NCBI RefSeq assembly: GCF_002723935.1
Contig: NZ_BEWM01000001.1
Span: forward strand, 744,001-808,000
Source of the DNA: Gluconobacter cerinus
Lineage (GTDB): Bacteria > Pseudomonadota > Alphaproteobacteria > Acetobacterales > Acetobacteraceae
Direction of reading: 5' to 3'
Length of the DNA: 64,000 bases
The position numbers and the translations under genes are program-made. Shown one piece after another: positions 46,425 through 54,837 of this stretch (position 1 is the stretch's first letter; every line of letters starts with the position of its first letter). The notes under the pieces were generated by a model, which worked only from the letters and a program-made list of their open reading frames with translations, was not told the DNA's origin and did no database searches.

Positions 46425-47249
46425 ATGACCCGTCGCGCCATTGTTTCCGCCGATGATTTCGGCATGAGCCTGGAAGTCAACGAAGCCATCGAGGCAGCCC
46501 ATCGTAAGGGCGTCCTTTCAACAGCGAGCCTGATGGTCGCCGGAGATGCCGCAGCAGACGCTGTCCGTCGGGCGAAAGCCATGCCTGACCTGAAAGTCGG
46601 ATTGCACGTCGTCGCGATCGAAGGGAAATCCGTATTGGATCTTCCCGCCATCACGGATGAACAGGGCTGGTTTGGTCGCAACCAGCTGCGGCTTGGCGTC
46701 GAATATTTCTTCAGTCCCCATGCCCGAAGCGCCATCCGCCGGGAAATCGAAGCGCAGTACCGCGTCTTTGCCCGTACAGGCCTTCCGCTGGATCACGCGA
46801 ATGCCCACAAGCATATGCATCTCCACCCCACTGTCGGGCGCTTCCTGATTGAATCGGGGCTGGAGCATGGCCTGAAAGCTGTGCGCTCTCCGTTTGAGCC
46901 ACCTGAGCCTGTGGACGCAAAAGATAGCATCGGTGATCGCGCCTTGCGTCGCTGGATTGGAGTCCTTCGCCATCAGATCCACAAAGCAGGCCTCAAGACC
47001 AATGACTGGTGTTTCGGGCTGCGCTGGTCTGGCCATATGACCCCTGACCGCATTCAAGCCCTCATTCCGAAACTTCCCCAAGGCGTCAGTGAAATTTATT
47101 TCCACCCCGCCACAGCTCAAAACGCCATGATGCATCGCTTCATGCCCACCTACGATCAGGAGGGTGAACTCGCGGCGCTTCTCGATCCCGGTGTTCGCGA
47201 TGCTTTCACACGTGAAAACGTAAGGCAGATTGGCTGGTCGGATCTTTAA
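46425..47249 (+). CDS. hpnK: Hopanoid deacetylase HpnK (YdjC-like)
   Basis: The 274-residue product is a YdjC-like carbohydrate deacetylase. SADDFGMSLEVNEAIEAAHRKG, the His in KVGLHVVAIEGK and the cluster HANAHKHMHLHP provide the expected metal ligands. HpnK removes the acetyl group from the GlcNAc that HpnI added, before HpnJ acts. GGAG lies before its ATG. It is separated from hpnJ by a terminator, so its expression may depend on read-through or its own promoter. Confidence 0.93.
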   Translation: MTRRAIVSADDFGMSLEVNEAIEAAHRKGVLSTASLMVAGDAAADAVRRAKAMPDLKVGLHVVAIEGKSVLDLPAITDEQGWFGRNQLRLGVEYFFSPHARSAIRREIEAQYRVFARTGLPLDHANAHKHMHLHPTVGRFLIESGLEHGLKAVRSPFEPPEPVDAKDSIGDRALRRWIGVLRHQIHKAGLKTNDWCFGLRWSGHMTPDRIQALIPKLPQGVSEIYFHPATAQNAMMHRFMPTYDQEGELAALLDPGVRDAFTRENVRQIGWSDL

Positions 47250-47350
47250 GGCGTCAGACCGCTCGTTTTTTTGCTGTTTACTCGCTCCGTTCCGAGATCA
47301 TTATGATATCAGGGAACTGTAGACTTTTGAATTAACAAGGATTTAGAGGG

Positions 47351-48163
47351 GTGAAGGCAGGAATGAACGGACGGCATGTTTTCAAACAACTGTTTTTTCT
47401 CGTCGGGCTTGTAGCCTCACCAGCCTGGGCTAATCCATCCACAGTTCTGAGCGTCAAAGACGGCGATACCGTTCATAAATTCAGCGTTGAAGAGCTTCTG
47501 CACCGCCCGGAAACCCAGAGGCTCGATCTGTCCCATATCAAGCAGCCTCTAGGACCAGACGTTCCCGCAATGCCACTTTCAGCGCTGATCCATCAGGATG
47601 ATGCGCTGGCTTTTCAGGCTACAGATCTTTTTACGGCGGAAATTCCCAGGAGTGTCTTTGAACAGGCACGCAAACATCACGTCACTGCGTGGATCGCCAT
47701 TGAAGACAAGGAGTGGCCTAAACGCCGTCCTCACGGCCATGACCTTGGACCGTTTGCCCTTGTGTGGACCGGTGAGGAAGTTGGCATCATCAAGCAGGAA
47801 CAATGGGTCGACCAGCTCGCTGCCATTACCCCATCCTCAAGTAATGAGCTTCCGTCTGGCACGAGCGAACCCGCCGCAAAAGGCCAGGTCATTTTTGCGG
47901 AAAACTGCCTGCCCTGCCATCAGCTCATGGGCGTTGGCGAAGGAAGCATGGGACCGGATCTCGGGCGCCCCATCCCGGTAACAGAGTACATAACCCCAAA
48001 AGGATTCCGGGCCATCATCCGCAACCCCAAGCAGGTCAGGAAGTGGCCAAGCGAACACATGGAGTCTTTTCCGGAAAGTGCCATCTCGGAAAGCGATCTG
48101 GATGCACTCTGGACCTATCTTCAGGAAGTCGGCCAGTCAGGATTGGCCCAGAAACATCTTTGA
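47351..48163 (+). CDS. Exported c-type cytochrome with a molybdopterin-oxidoreductase-like N-terminal domain
   Basis: The product has ~270 residues. A signal peptide ends near SPAWA. Residues ~30-160 resemble the sulfite-oxidase/YedY-like fold seen in several cytochrome proteins (MPLSALI, AWIAIEDKEWP, GPFALVWT); I could not see the Cys ligand of a molybdenum cofactor, so it is probably not catalytic. A class I cytochrome c domain follows, with haem motif C186-LP-C189-H190 and a later Met. The start is GTG at 47351 (AAGGA upstream); an ATG at 47363 is possible. Likely periplasmic electron carrier. Confidence 0.75.
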   Translation: MKAGMNGRHVFKQLFFLVGLVASPAWANPSTVLSVKDGDTVHKFSVEELLHRPETQRLDLSHIKQPLGPDVPAMPLSALIHQDDALAFQATDLFTAEIPRSVFEQARKHHVTAWIAIEDKEWPKRRPHGHDLGPFALVWTGEEVGIIKQEQWVDQLAAITPSSSNELPSGTSEPAAKGQVIFAENCLPCHQLMGVGEGSMGPDLGRPIPVTEYITPKGFRAIIRNPKQVRKWPSEHMESFPESAISESDLDALWTYLQEVGQSGLAQKHL

Positions 48164-48182
48164 CGCACAGAGCTGCGGGATG

Positions 48183-48205
48183 ATCCGGGAAATAACTTCC
48201 CGGAT
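48183..48205. other. Hairpin between convergent genes
   Basis: Nine-base perfect arms ATCCGGGAA/TTCCCGGAT enclose a five-base loop between the ends of the cytochrome gene and the kinase gene. There is no T run, so a terminator role is only possible. Confidence 0.45.
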
Positions 48206-48219
48206 TATCCCGTGATGTA

Positions 48220-49200
48220 TCAGGCGCGCAAAGCAAAATCTTCCTGCGGCCGCGCACCAAAGCGCGTGATGATGGCACCAGCAGCCTGATTGCCGAGCTT
48301 CGCGCACGTCACAAGGTCATGCTGCTTGCTCAGGCCAGCAAGGAATCCGGCCGCAAATGCATCACCAGCGCCGGTCGTATCCACAACCTTGACCGGCGTA
48401 GTCGGAACGTCGTGACGCTCACCCTTGCTGATGACGACAGCGCCCTTCTCGCTCCGCGTGACGATAGCCAGCTGAGTTTCTGCAGCAACCTGACGCAGAG
48501 CGTCTTCGAAATCAGTCGTTTCGTACAGCGTCAGAAGCTCGGCTTCGTTGGCAAAGAGAATATCGACGTGACCGGCAACGAGCCCACGGAATGCCGCGTG
48601 ATGACGGCCCACGCAGAACGTGTCTGACAGCGTCAGAGCAACCTGACGGCCAGCCTTGCGGGCCAGCGTGGCGGCATGTTCGAAAGCCGCCTGAGCATGG
48701 GGCTTATCATACAGATAGCCTTCCATGTACGTGATGGCAGCATCCGTGACTGTCTCTTCATGAACATCTGCCGGTGTAAATTCCGTACAGGCCCCGAGAT
48801 AGGTGAACATGGTGCGTTGTCCATCGGGCGTCACGAGCACGATGCAGCGCGCGGTCGGAATTTTTTCAGACGCAGCGAGTGGCTGGGACGGGAAAGTCAG
48901 GCCCTGATCACGGATATCCTGCGTAAAATGCGTCCCGGCCTGATCTTCAGCAACCTTGCCGAGATAAGAGACTTTTGCGCCCATACGAGCCGCAACCACC
49001 GCCGTATTGGCACCAGAGCCGCCACCGGCAACACGTTCAACAGCAATACGGTTTTCAATGTCCTGCGCGGTTGCCGCATCGATGAGTGTCATGCTGCCTG
49101 GAGTTGCACCAAGATCGGCAATAACAGCCGGGTCAACAGAGGCAAGAACATCGACAATAGCGTTGCCGATGCAGAGGAGATCGTGCTTGGGGGCTGACAT
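48220..49200 (-). CDS. PfkB-family kinase, adenosine-kinase-like
   Basis: The product has ~326 residues from the ATG at 49200 (MSAPKHDLLCIGNAIVDVL). GGSGANTAVVAARMGAKVSYLGKVAEDQAG and the C-terminal VVDTTGAGDAFAAGFLAGL, with the catalytic Asp, define the ribokinase/PfkB family. The N-terminus and overall pattern match bacterial adenosine kinase-like proteins. Adenosine salvage would fit next to the hopanoid genes, because hopanoid side-chain synthesis releases adenine from adenosylhopane; that link is only inference. Confidence 0.85.
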   Translation of the reverse strand: MSAPKHDLLCIGNAIVDVLASVDPAVIADLGATPGSMTLIDAATAQDIENRIAVERVAGGGSGANTAVVAARMGAKVSYLGKVAEDQAGTHFTQDIRDQGLTFPSQPLAASEKIPTARCIVLVTPDGQRTMFTYLGACTEFTPADVHEETVTDAAITYMEGYLYDKPHAQAAFEHAATLARKAGRQVALTLSDTFCVGRHHAAFRGLVAGHVDILFANEAELLTLYETTDFEDALRQVAAETQLAIVTRSEKGAVVISKGERHDVPTTPVKVVDTTGAGDAFAAGFLAGLSKQHDLVTCAKLGNQAAGAIITRFGARPQEDFALRA

Positions 49201-49494
49201 TAAGGCTCCAGAGTTCACAAAAAGGCAAAAAATCGTTCAAGACGCCATCTGCGCCATTAAATCAACACGATCATAGGTGCCCTCTGGGAACACGCCAACA
49301 CCCGGGACGAATGCACTCTCCTGTTCTGCGCATGTCAGATTATGACATTTGCACGCAAGCGCGGGTTGTCCGTTCGGGGCGTGACCGTGTAAGCCTTGTC
49401 AGAGGCCGTTCCTGACGAACCCTGCACCAGCAGGTCCGGTGTCGAGCGGCCGAGACATAGTCCTTGTTCTTTCCAGATCCGTAGCGGGGTTTCC

Positions 49495-50178
49495 TTGTTC
49501 AGAAGACGCAAACCGGAAGAAGACGCAAAGCCTGCCGAGACAAGCAAGCTCGCCGGGCAGCCCATCTTTCCCAACCGGCCGGATGCTTCCAGCCAGACCA
49601 CTCCTGCGTCCGGATCCGGAACAGCCAGCCCTCAGCCCAACCAGCAGAAGGACCCCGCATCTATGGGTCGTACCCCTTTCCCGGCGCCGCCATCCCCGAA
49701 CAACCTGCCGGGCGCAACGCCGGCAACTGCGCCCCGTCCGGGTGCAGCAGGCGTACCGGGAGCACCGCGCCAGACGGGTCCGGAGCGTCGCACGCTGGTC
49801 GTCGGCCGTGGTATCAGCGTTCAGGGTTCGGTTCAGGATGCCGAGCGTCTGGTCGTTGAAGGGACTGTCGAGTCCAGCATGATTCAGGCGGCGGAAGTCG
49901 TTGTTGCACAGGGCGGTGTCTTCCGCGGTGCGATCGAAGTTGAAGATGCAGAAGTTGCCGGCACGATTGACGGCACCCTAACTGTCAACGGCAGCCTTAC
50001 GATCCGCGGCAGCGGTCGTCTGATCGGCAAGGCAAAGTGCCGTCGTCTGCAGGTTGAAGATGGTGGCCAGATCACCGGTCAGCTCGAAATGATCACGGAT
50101 GGCGTCGCCCCACGTTCCCCGATCGTGGAACCTGCGAAGGCTGCTCCGGAAGCTGCTGAGGAAAAAGCTGAAGGCTGA
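49495..50178 (+). CDS. Bactofilin family cytoskeletal protein
   Basis: The product has ~227 residues. After a Pro/Ala-rich disordered region, the core (~residues 95-200) is the bactofilin beta-helix: RTLVVGRGISVQGSVQDAERLVVEGTVES with repeating hydrophobic rungs. Bactofilins polymerise at the membrane and affect cell shape. The best start is a TTG at 49495, which gives MFRRRKPEED, a typical bactofilin beginning, with GGGG a few bases upstream. It is divergent from the kinase gene and followed by a strong terminator. Confidence 0.87.
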   Translation: MFRRRKPEEDAKPAETSKLAGQPIFPNRPDASSQTTPASGSGTASPQPNQQKDPASMGRTPFPAPPSPNNLPGATPATAPRPGAAGVPGAPRQTGPERRTLVVGRGISVQGSVQDAERLVVEGTVESSMIQAAEVVVAQGGVFRGAIEVEDAEVAGTIDGTLTVNGSLTIRGSGRLIGKAKCRRLQVEDGGQITGQLEMITDGVAPRSPIVEPAKAAPEAAEEKAEG

Positions 50179-50207
50179 TCCGGCCTCCATCTTTCTCTGA
50201 AGGTATC

Positions 50208-50247
50208 GAAAAAGCCCGCTTCCCATGACTGGGGAGCGGGCTTTTTC
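50208..50247 (+). terminator. Terminator after the bactofilin gene
   Basis: The stem AAGCCCGCTTCCC/GGGGAGCGGGCTT, with one G:T-type mismatch and a six-base loop, is followed by a T run (50242-50246). It lies 30 bases after the bactofilin stop. Confidence 0.9.
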
Positions 50248-50482
50248 GTATACACAATGACCAGAAAAGAAAACTTCCGATACAAATCCGTTTTTTTCTA
50301 TAATAAATTTGCTTTTAATAAATATATATTCATTACACGCCGTATAGAATTCACGGCATCAAACAACAGATTAAATCTGCATTTAATTAAATCTCTGTAT
50401 TAAATGGGAGTTTAAATCTAACTTTACAACATAATGTGTATATCGGCGCATCTACCTAAACCGCATCAGGACGCGCCAACCA
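50248..50482. promoter_or_regulatory. AT-rich promoter region of the RND efflux operon with several palindromes
   Basis: This 235-base region is much richer in A+T than its surroundings and has no gene. It contains GCCGT-9-ACGGC (50339-50357), the perfect 13-bp palindrome CAGATTAAATCTG (50367-50379), the 12-bp palindrome ATTTAATTAAAT (50381-50392) and repeated TTAAATC strings. These are candidate operators for the efflux genes. No regulator gene lies next to it. Confidence 0.55.
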
Positions 50483-53400
50483 ATGAATGCCATTGTTGTC
50501 ACCGCGCTAAGACGACCCTTAACGTTCGTCGTCCTGTCGATTCTGATTGTGATGCTTGGCATCCTCTCGATCCTCAGGACGCCAACGGACGTATTCCCCA
50601 ATATCAAGATTCCGGTCGTCGCAGCGGTCTGGACCTATCCAGGTCTTCTGCCACAGGAATTTGCTGGCCGTATTACCTACAACTTCGAACTGGCTGTTAC
50701 GACAACAGTTCAGAACATCGAGCATATGGAGTCCAACTCCTATTATGGTCGGTCGATTGTAGATATTTACTTCCAGCCCGGCACGCCCATCGGGGAAGCC
50801 GAAGCAGAAGTGACGGCAATTTCGCAGACAGTGCTCTTGGGCCTTCCGCCCATGGTGCCTGCGCCAATGATCATGGCCCTGAACCCGTCTCAGGTTCCCG
50901 TCATTGCCCTACAGATCACATCTGACAAACAAACACCATCCGATCTGTTCAAACTCGGCGTAATTACGGTTCGCCCGCTGCTCGCAACCGTTCCGGGTGC
51001 CGTCGTGGCTCACCCGAATGGCGGCATGGACAGCTTTGTCATGGTCTCCATGAACCAGGCGGAACTCCGGGCCCATCACCTTGCCGCGGCTGACGTTCAG
51101 GCTGCCCTACGCAAGCAGAACATCGTTCTGCCAGCCGGTGACCAGAAGATCGATGCAACCGACTGGATGGTGCAGACCAATGCAGCCCCGCAGAGCATGG
51201 AAGACATCGCCAATATCCCCGTCAAACGGGTTGGCAATGCGGTCATCTATGTGAGGGACGTTGCGGACGTCTATCGCGGTGGGCATCCTCAGACAAACCT
51301 GGTGCTGGTGAAGGGCCGTCAGGCTGTAGAAGTCATTACCCAGAAGGGTGGTACCGCCTCCACTCTGGATGTTGTGGCTGCGACCAAGGCGCTTCTTCCG
51401 CGTCTGCGTCGAATTCTGCCGCCTGATGTGCATGTCTCGATCCTTGAAGACGCCTCCGTGATGGTGAAAGACCAGATCAAGGACGTCGTTCAGGAAATGA
51501 TCACGGCCGCGTTCCTGACCGGTATTGTGGTTCTACTGTTCCTTGGCTCCTGGCGCTCCACCGTCATCATCGCAACATCCATCCCGCTGGCCATTCTGTG
51601 TGCGCTCATCGGGCTGGGATGGGCGGGTCAGTCCATCAACGTGATGACACTGGGTGGTCTGGCTCTTGCCGTTGGTATTCTTGTGGATGACGCCACCGTC
51701 ATGATCGAGAATATCGATACCCATCTTGAAATGGGCAAGGATCTGGAACTCGCCATCATTGATGCGGCAAACCAGATCGTCATCCCGACCTTCGTTTCCA
51801 CAACCTGCATCTGCATTGTCTGGCTGCCACTCTTCGAACTGGATGGCGTGTCAGGCTACCTCTTCATGCCAATGGCAGAAGCCATCATCTTCGCGATGAT
51901 CGCGTCCTTCATCCTGTCCCGTACGCTCGTGCCCACCATGGCCAAGTATCTTCTCGCAGGACAGGTTCACCATGGCGCGCATGGTGAAACCGATCATGGC
52001 CACCCTGAACCCAAAGGCTTCTTTGGCCGGTTTCAGGCTGGATTCGAAAGCCGCTTCAATCGGTTCCGTGACGGCTATGGCAGCCTGCTGGAGCGCTGCA
52101 TCAGCCGCCGTGGCGCTTTCGTCGGCATCTTCATGCTGATCTCTATTGCTTCAACCGGACTCTATGCCTTCGCAGGACGAGACTTCTTCCCTGAAGTGAA
52201 GTCCGGCACTCTCCAGATGCATATGCGTGCACCTCTGGGAACGCGTATCGAGGTTGCTGGCCGTATCGCTGCCCTCGTGGATGATCGCATTCATCAGGAT
52301 CTGGCAGGCAAGGTTGAAAGCATCATTTCTGATTGCGGCCTGCCGGAAGGCCCCCACAATCAGGCGTTCATGCCCACACCAAGCGTCGGAACGCAGGACT
52401 GCGACCTGACGATTGCCCTGAAAAATGATGCCTCCCCTGTCTGGGACTACCGCAAGCTGCTCCGCAAGGATCTGTCACAGCGTTTCCCCGGCACGGTCTT
52501 CACATTCCAGCCTGCTGATCTGACCCAGAAAATCCTGAACTTTGGATCTTCTGCTCCGATTGACGTTCAGATCTCCGGTCCGGATGCCCTGCTAAACTAC
52601 GATTATGCTCGTCACATCATTGGCAAGATCCGTCAGGTTCCAGGTGCTGCGGACGTCACCATCCAGCAGACCATGTCCACGCCAACGCTGATGGTTAACG
52701 GTGATCGGACCTTCGGTCAGGCAACAGGCGTGACGGAAGCCGATATTGCCCAGAACGAACTGTACACGCTCTCGGGCTCAGCCGTTGTGGACCCGCAGTT
52801 CTGGCTTGACCCGGAAGACAACGTCACCTTCCCGCTGAACCTTTACACCTCACAGGATCAGATGACGCATCTGAGCGATCTGCTGACCATTCCGGTGGAC
52901 AAGGGTGAAGGCAACACAGAGAACATCGACCCGCAGCTTCTGGGTGCCGTTGCCAACGTGATTGCAGCCGGAACACCGGGCGAAGTGTCTCACTACAACT
53001 CGATGTCCGAGATGGACATTTACGTAAACGTCGAGGGCACGGACATGGGTTCCGTTCTGGACGGCGTGAAAAAAGTACTGGCGGCCGACGCACATAACGT
53101 CCCGCGCTCGGCTGAAATCGACGTCCACGGACAAGCCACCACCATGCATGGTGCCTACTCACAGCTTGTCTTCGGGCTCTGCGTTTCCGTGGTGCTGATC
53201 TATCTGCTGATCGTTGTGAACTTCCAGTCCTGGCTTGATCCGTTCATCATCATCACGGCGCTGCCGGGTGCTCTGGGCGGTATTGCCTGGGCTCTGTTCC
53301 TGACAAATACGCGTCTGTCCGTTCCGGCTCTCACGGGCGCCATCATGTGCATGGGAACGGCCACGGCCAACTCCATCCTCGTGGTCTCGTTCGCCCGTGA

Positions 53401-53656
53401 ACGCCTCGAAATCCACGGTGACGCCCTCAAGGCAGCACTGGAAGCCGGCTTTGGCCGTATCCGCCCCGTGCTCATGACCGCACTCGCCATGATCGTTGGC
53501 ATGATCCCGATGGCCATTTCGAACTCCACGAACGCGCCACTGGGCAAGGCTGTCATCGGCGGTCTGCTGGTCGCAACGATCTCTACGCTGCTCTTTGTCC
53601 CCTGCGTTTACGCCATCCTCCACAATCGTTCTTCGCGTCAGAAGGAAACTGTCTAA
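50483..53656 (+). CDS. RND efflux pump inner-membrane transporter
   Basis: The 1057-residue product has the AcrB/MdtB-type layout: one N-terminal membrane helix (RRPLTFVVLSILIVMLGIL), a large periplasmic loop, helices 2-6, a second loop and helices 8-12. The proton-relay pair Asp-Asp lies in ALAVGILVDDATVMIEN, as in other RND pumps. A soluble His/Glu-rich stretch after helix 6 (HHGAHGETDHGH) is unusual. It overlaps the adaptor gene by one base (TAATG). The substrate range cannot be read from sequence. Confidence 0.94.
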   Translation: MNAIVVTALRRPLTFVVLSILIVMLGILSILRTPTDVFPNIKIPVVAAVWTYPGLLPQEFAGRITYNFELAVTTTVQNIEHMESNSYYGRSIVDIYFQPGTPIGEAEAEVTAISQTVLLGLPPMVPAPMIMALNPSQVPVIALQITSDKQTPSDLFKLGVITVRPLLATVPGAVVAHPNGGMDSFVMVSMNQAELRAHHLAAADVQAALRKQNIVLPAGDQKIDATDWMVQTNAAPQSMEDIANIPVKRVGNAVIYVRDVADVYRGGHPQTNLVLVKGRQAVEVITQKGGTASTLDVVAATKALLPRLRRILPPDVHVSILEDASVMVKDQIKDVVQEMITAAFLTGIVVLLFLGSWRSTVIIATSIPLAILCALIGLGWAGQSINVMTLGGLALAVGILVDDATVMIENIDTHLEMGKDLELAIIDAANQIVIPTFVSTTCICIVWLPLFELDGVSGYLFMPMAEAIIFAMIASFILSRTLVPTMAKYLLAGQVHHGAHGETDHGHPEPKGFFGRFQAGFESRFNRFRDGYGSLLERCISRRGAFVGIFMLISIASTGLYAFAGRDFFPEVKSGTLQMHMRAPLGTRIEVAGRIAALVDDRIHQDLAGKVESIISDCGLPEGPHNQAFMPTPSVGTQDCDLTIALKNDASPVWDYRKLLRKDLSQRFPGTVFTFQPADLTQKILNFGSSAPIDVQISGPDALLNYDYARHIIGKIRQVPGAADVTIQQTMSTPTLMVNGDRTFGQATGVTEADIAQNELYTLSGSAVVDPQFWLDPEDNVTFPLNLYTSQDQMTHLSDLLTIPVDKGEGNTENIDPQLLGAVANVIAAGTPGEVSHYNSMSEMDIYVNVEGTDMGSVLDGVKKVLAADAHNVPRSAEIDVHGQATTMHGAYSQLVFGLCVSVVLIYLLIVVNFQSWLDPFIIITALPGALGGIAWALFLTNTRLSVPALTGAIMCMGTATANSILVVSFARERLEIHGDALKAALEAGFGRIRPVLMTALAMIVGMIPMAISNSTNAPLGKAVIGGLLVATISTLLFVPCVYAILHNRSSRQKETV

Positions 53657-54837
53657 TGGCCAGCTCTCCGAAAATCTTCGCCATTGCGGGAAGCTGCGTT
53701 CTCGCGCTTTACGTGGGCTTCATCGTTGTCGAAAAAACCCATGCGGCAACGGAACTGAAGGCTGACACTGAAGCTGGCGCGATCCAGAACGTTGCGGTCG
53801 TCACGCCCAAACAGTCACCTGAAAAGGTTGCCCTGACGCTCCCCGGCACGATTGATGCCTGGTATCAGGCGCCGATCTACCCGCAGGTCTCTGGCTACGT
53901 GAAGATGTGGTACAAGGACTATGGTGCACACGTGAAGGCTGGCGACGCTCTGGCCGAGATCAATGCCCCTGCCCTTGATGCACAGTATGCGCAGGCCAAG
54001 GCAGATCTGGACTCTGTGATGGCGAAGTACCACCTCGCCACAGTGACGGCCGAGCGCTGGCGCGCCATGGGGCGGTCTCAGTCCGTTTCAGGGCAGTCCG
54101 TCTCGGTGTCCAACGCAAACGAACAGTCTGCCCATGCAGAAGTGGATGCAGCACAACGTAACGTCGATCACTTCGAAGCACTCGAGAAGTTCAAGACCAT
54201 CGTTGCACCGTTTGACGGCGTCGTGACGGCCCGTAACATCAACGTCGGTGATTACGTCAACAATGGCGGCGGCGGCCTGAACTCAACGGGTGGCGCATCC
54301 GAACTCTTCACGGTTGCAGATGTACAGAAGCTGCGTCTGTTCGTGTCGGTGCCAGAAACATTCTCCTATGTTCTGCAGCCAGATCTGACGGCGACCATCA
54401 GTGTGCCCCAGTATCGTGGCCGCACGTTTGAAGCGCATTACCTGACGACATCACGCGGCTTCGACCCGACCACCCGTACAGCCGTTGCCGAGTTTACGCT
54501 TGAGAACAAGGATGAAGTGCTGTGGCCGGGCACCTTCGCCTCTGCAGCGCTGAAATCCCACAATGAAGACGCACATCTCTACGAAATCCCGACCAGTGCT
54601 CTCGTCTTCGAAGAAAAGGGCATGCAGGTCGCCGTCGTCGATGAAAACAGCCGCGTCCATTATCGGAACGTCACCGTCGGTCGCATGGCCGACACGTCAA
54701 CCGAAATCCAGAATGGCATTTCCCCGACAGACCGCATCATCTCCAACCCGCCAGCCGATGTGCTGGAAGGCGACAAGGTCAATATCGTGGAAGGTCAGCG
54801 CGGCTATAACCAGTCAGGCTATGGGAAAGACCAATGA
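53656..54837 (+). CDS. RND efflux periplasmic adaptor (membrane fusion protein)
   Basis: The 393-residue product has an N-terminal membrane anchor (IAGSCVLALYVGFIVVE), a lipoyl-like half (PQVSGYVKMWYKDYGAHVKAG), a helical hairpin (DLDSVMAKYHLATVTAERW) and a beta-barrel domain (KLRLFVSVPETFSYVLQPDL). It bridges the pump and the outer-membrane channel encoded on either side and overlaps the channel gene by four bases. Confidence 0.94.
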   Translation: MASSPKIFAIAGSCVLALYVGFIVVEKTHAATELKADTEAGAIQNVAVVTPKQSPEKVALTLPGTIDAWYQAPIYPQVSGYVKMWYKDYGAHVKAGDALAEINAPALDAQYAQAKADLDSVMAKYHLATVTAERWRAMGRSQSVSGQSVSVSNANEQSAHAEVDAAQRNVDHFEALEKFKTIVAPFDGVVTARNINVGDYVNNGGGGLNSTGGASELFTVADVQKLRLFVSVPETFSYVLQPDLTATISVPQYRGRTFEAHYLTTSRGFDPTTRTAVAEFTLENKDEVLWPGTFASAALKSHNEDAHLYEIPTSALVFEEKGMQVAVVDENSRVHYRNVTVGRMADTSTEIQNGISPTDRIISNPPADVLEGDKVNIVEGQRGYNQSGYGKDQ

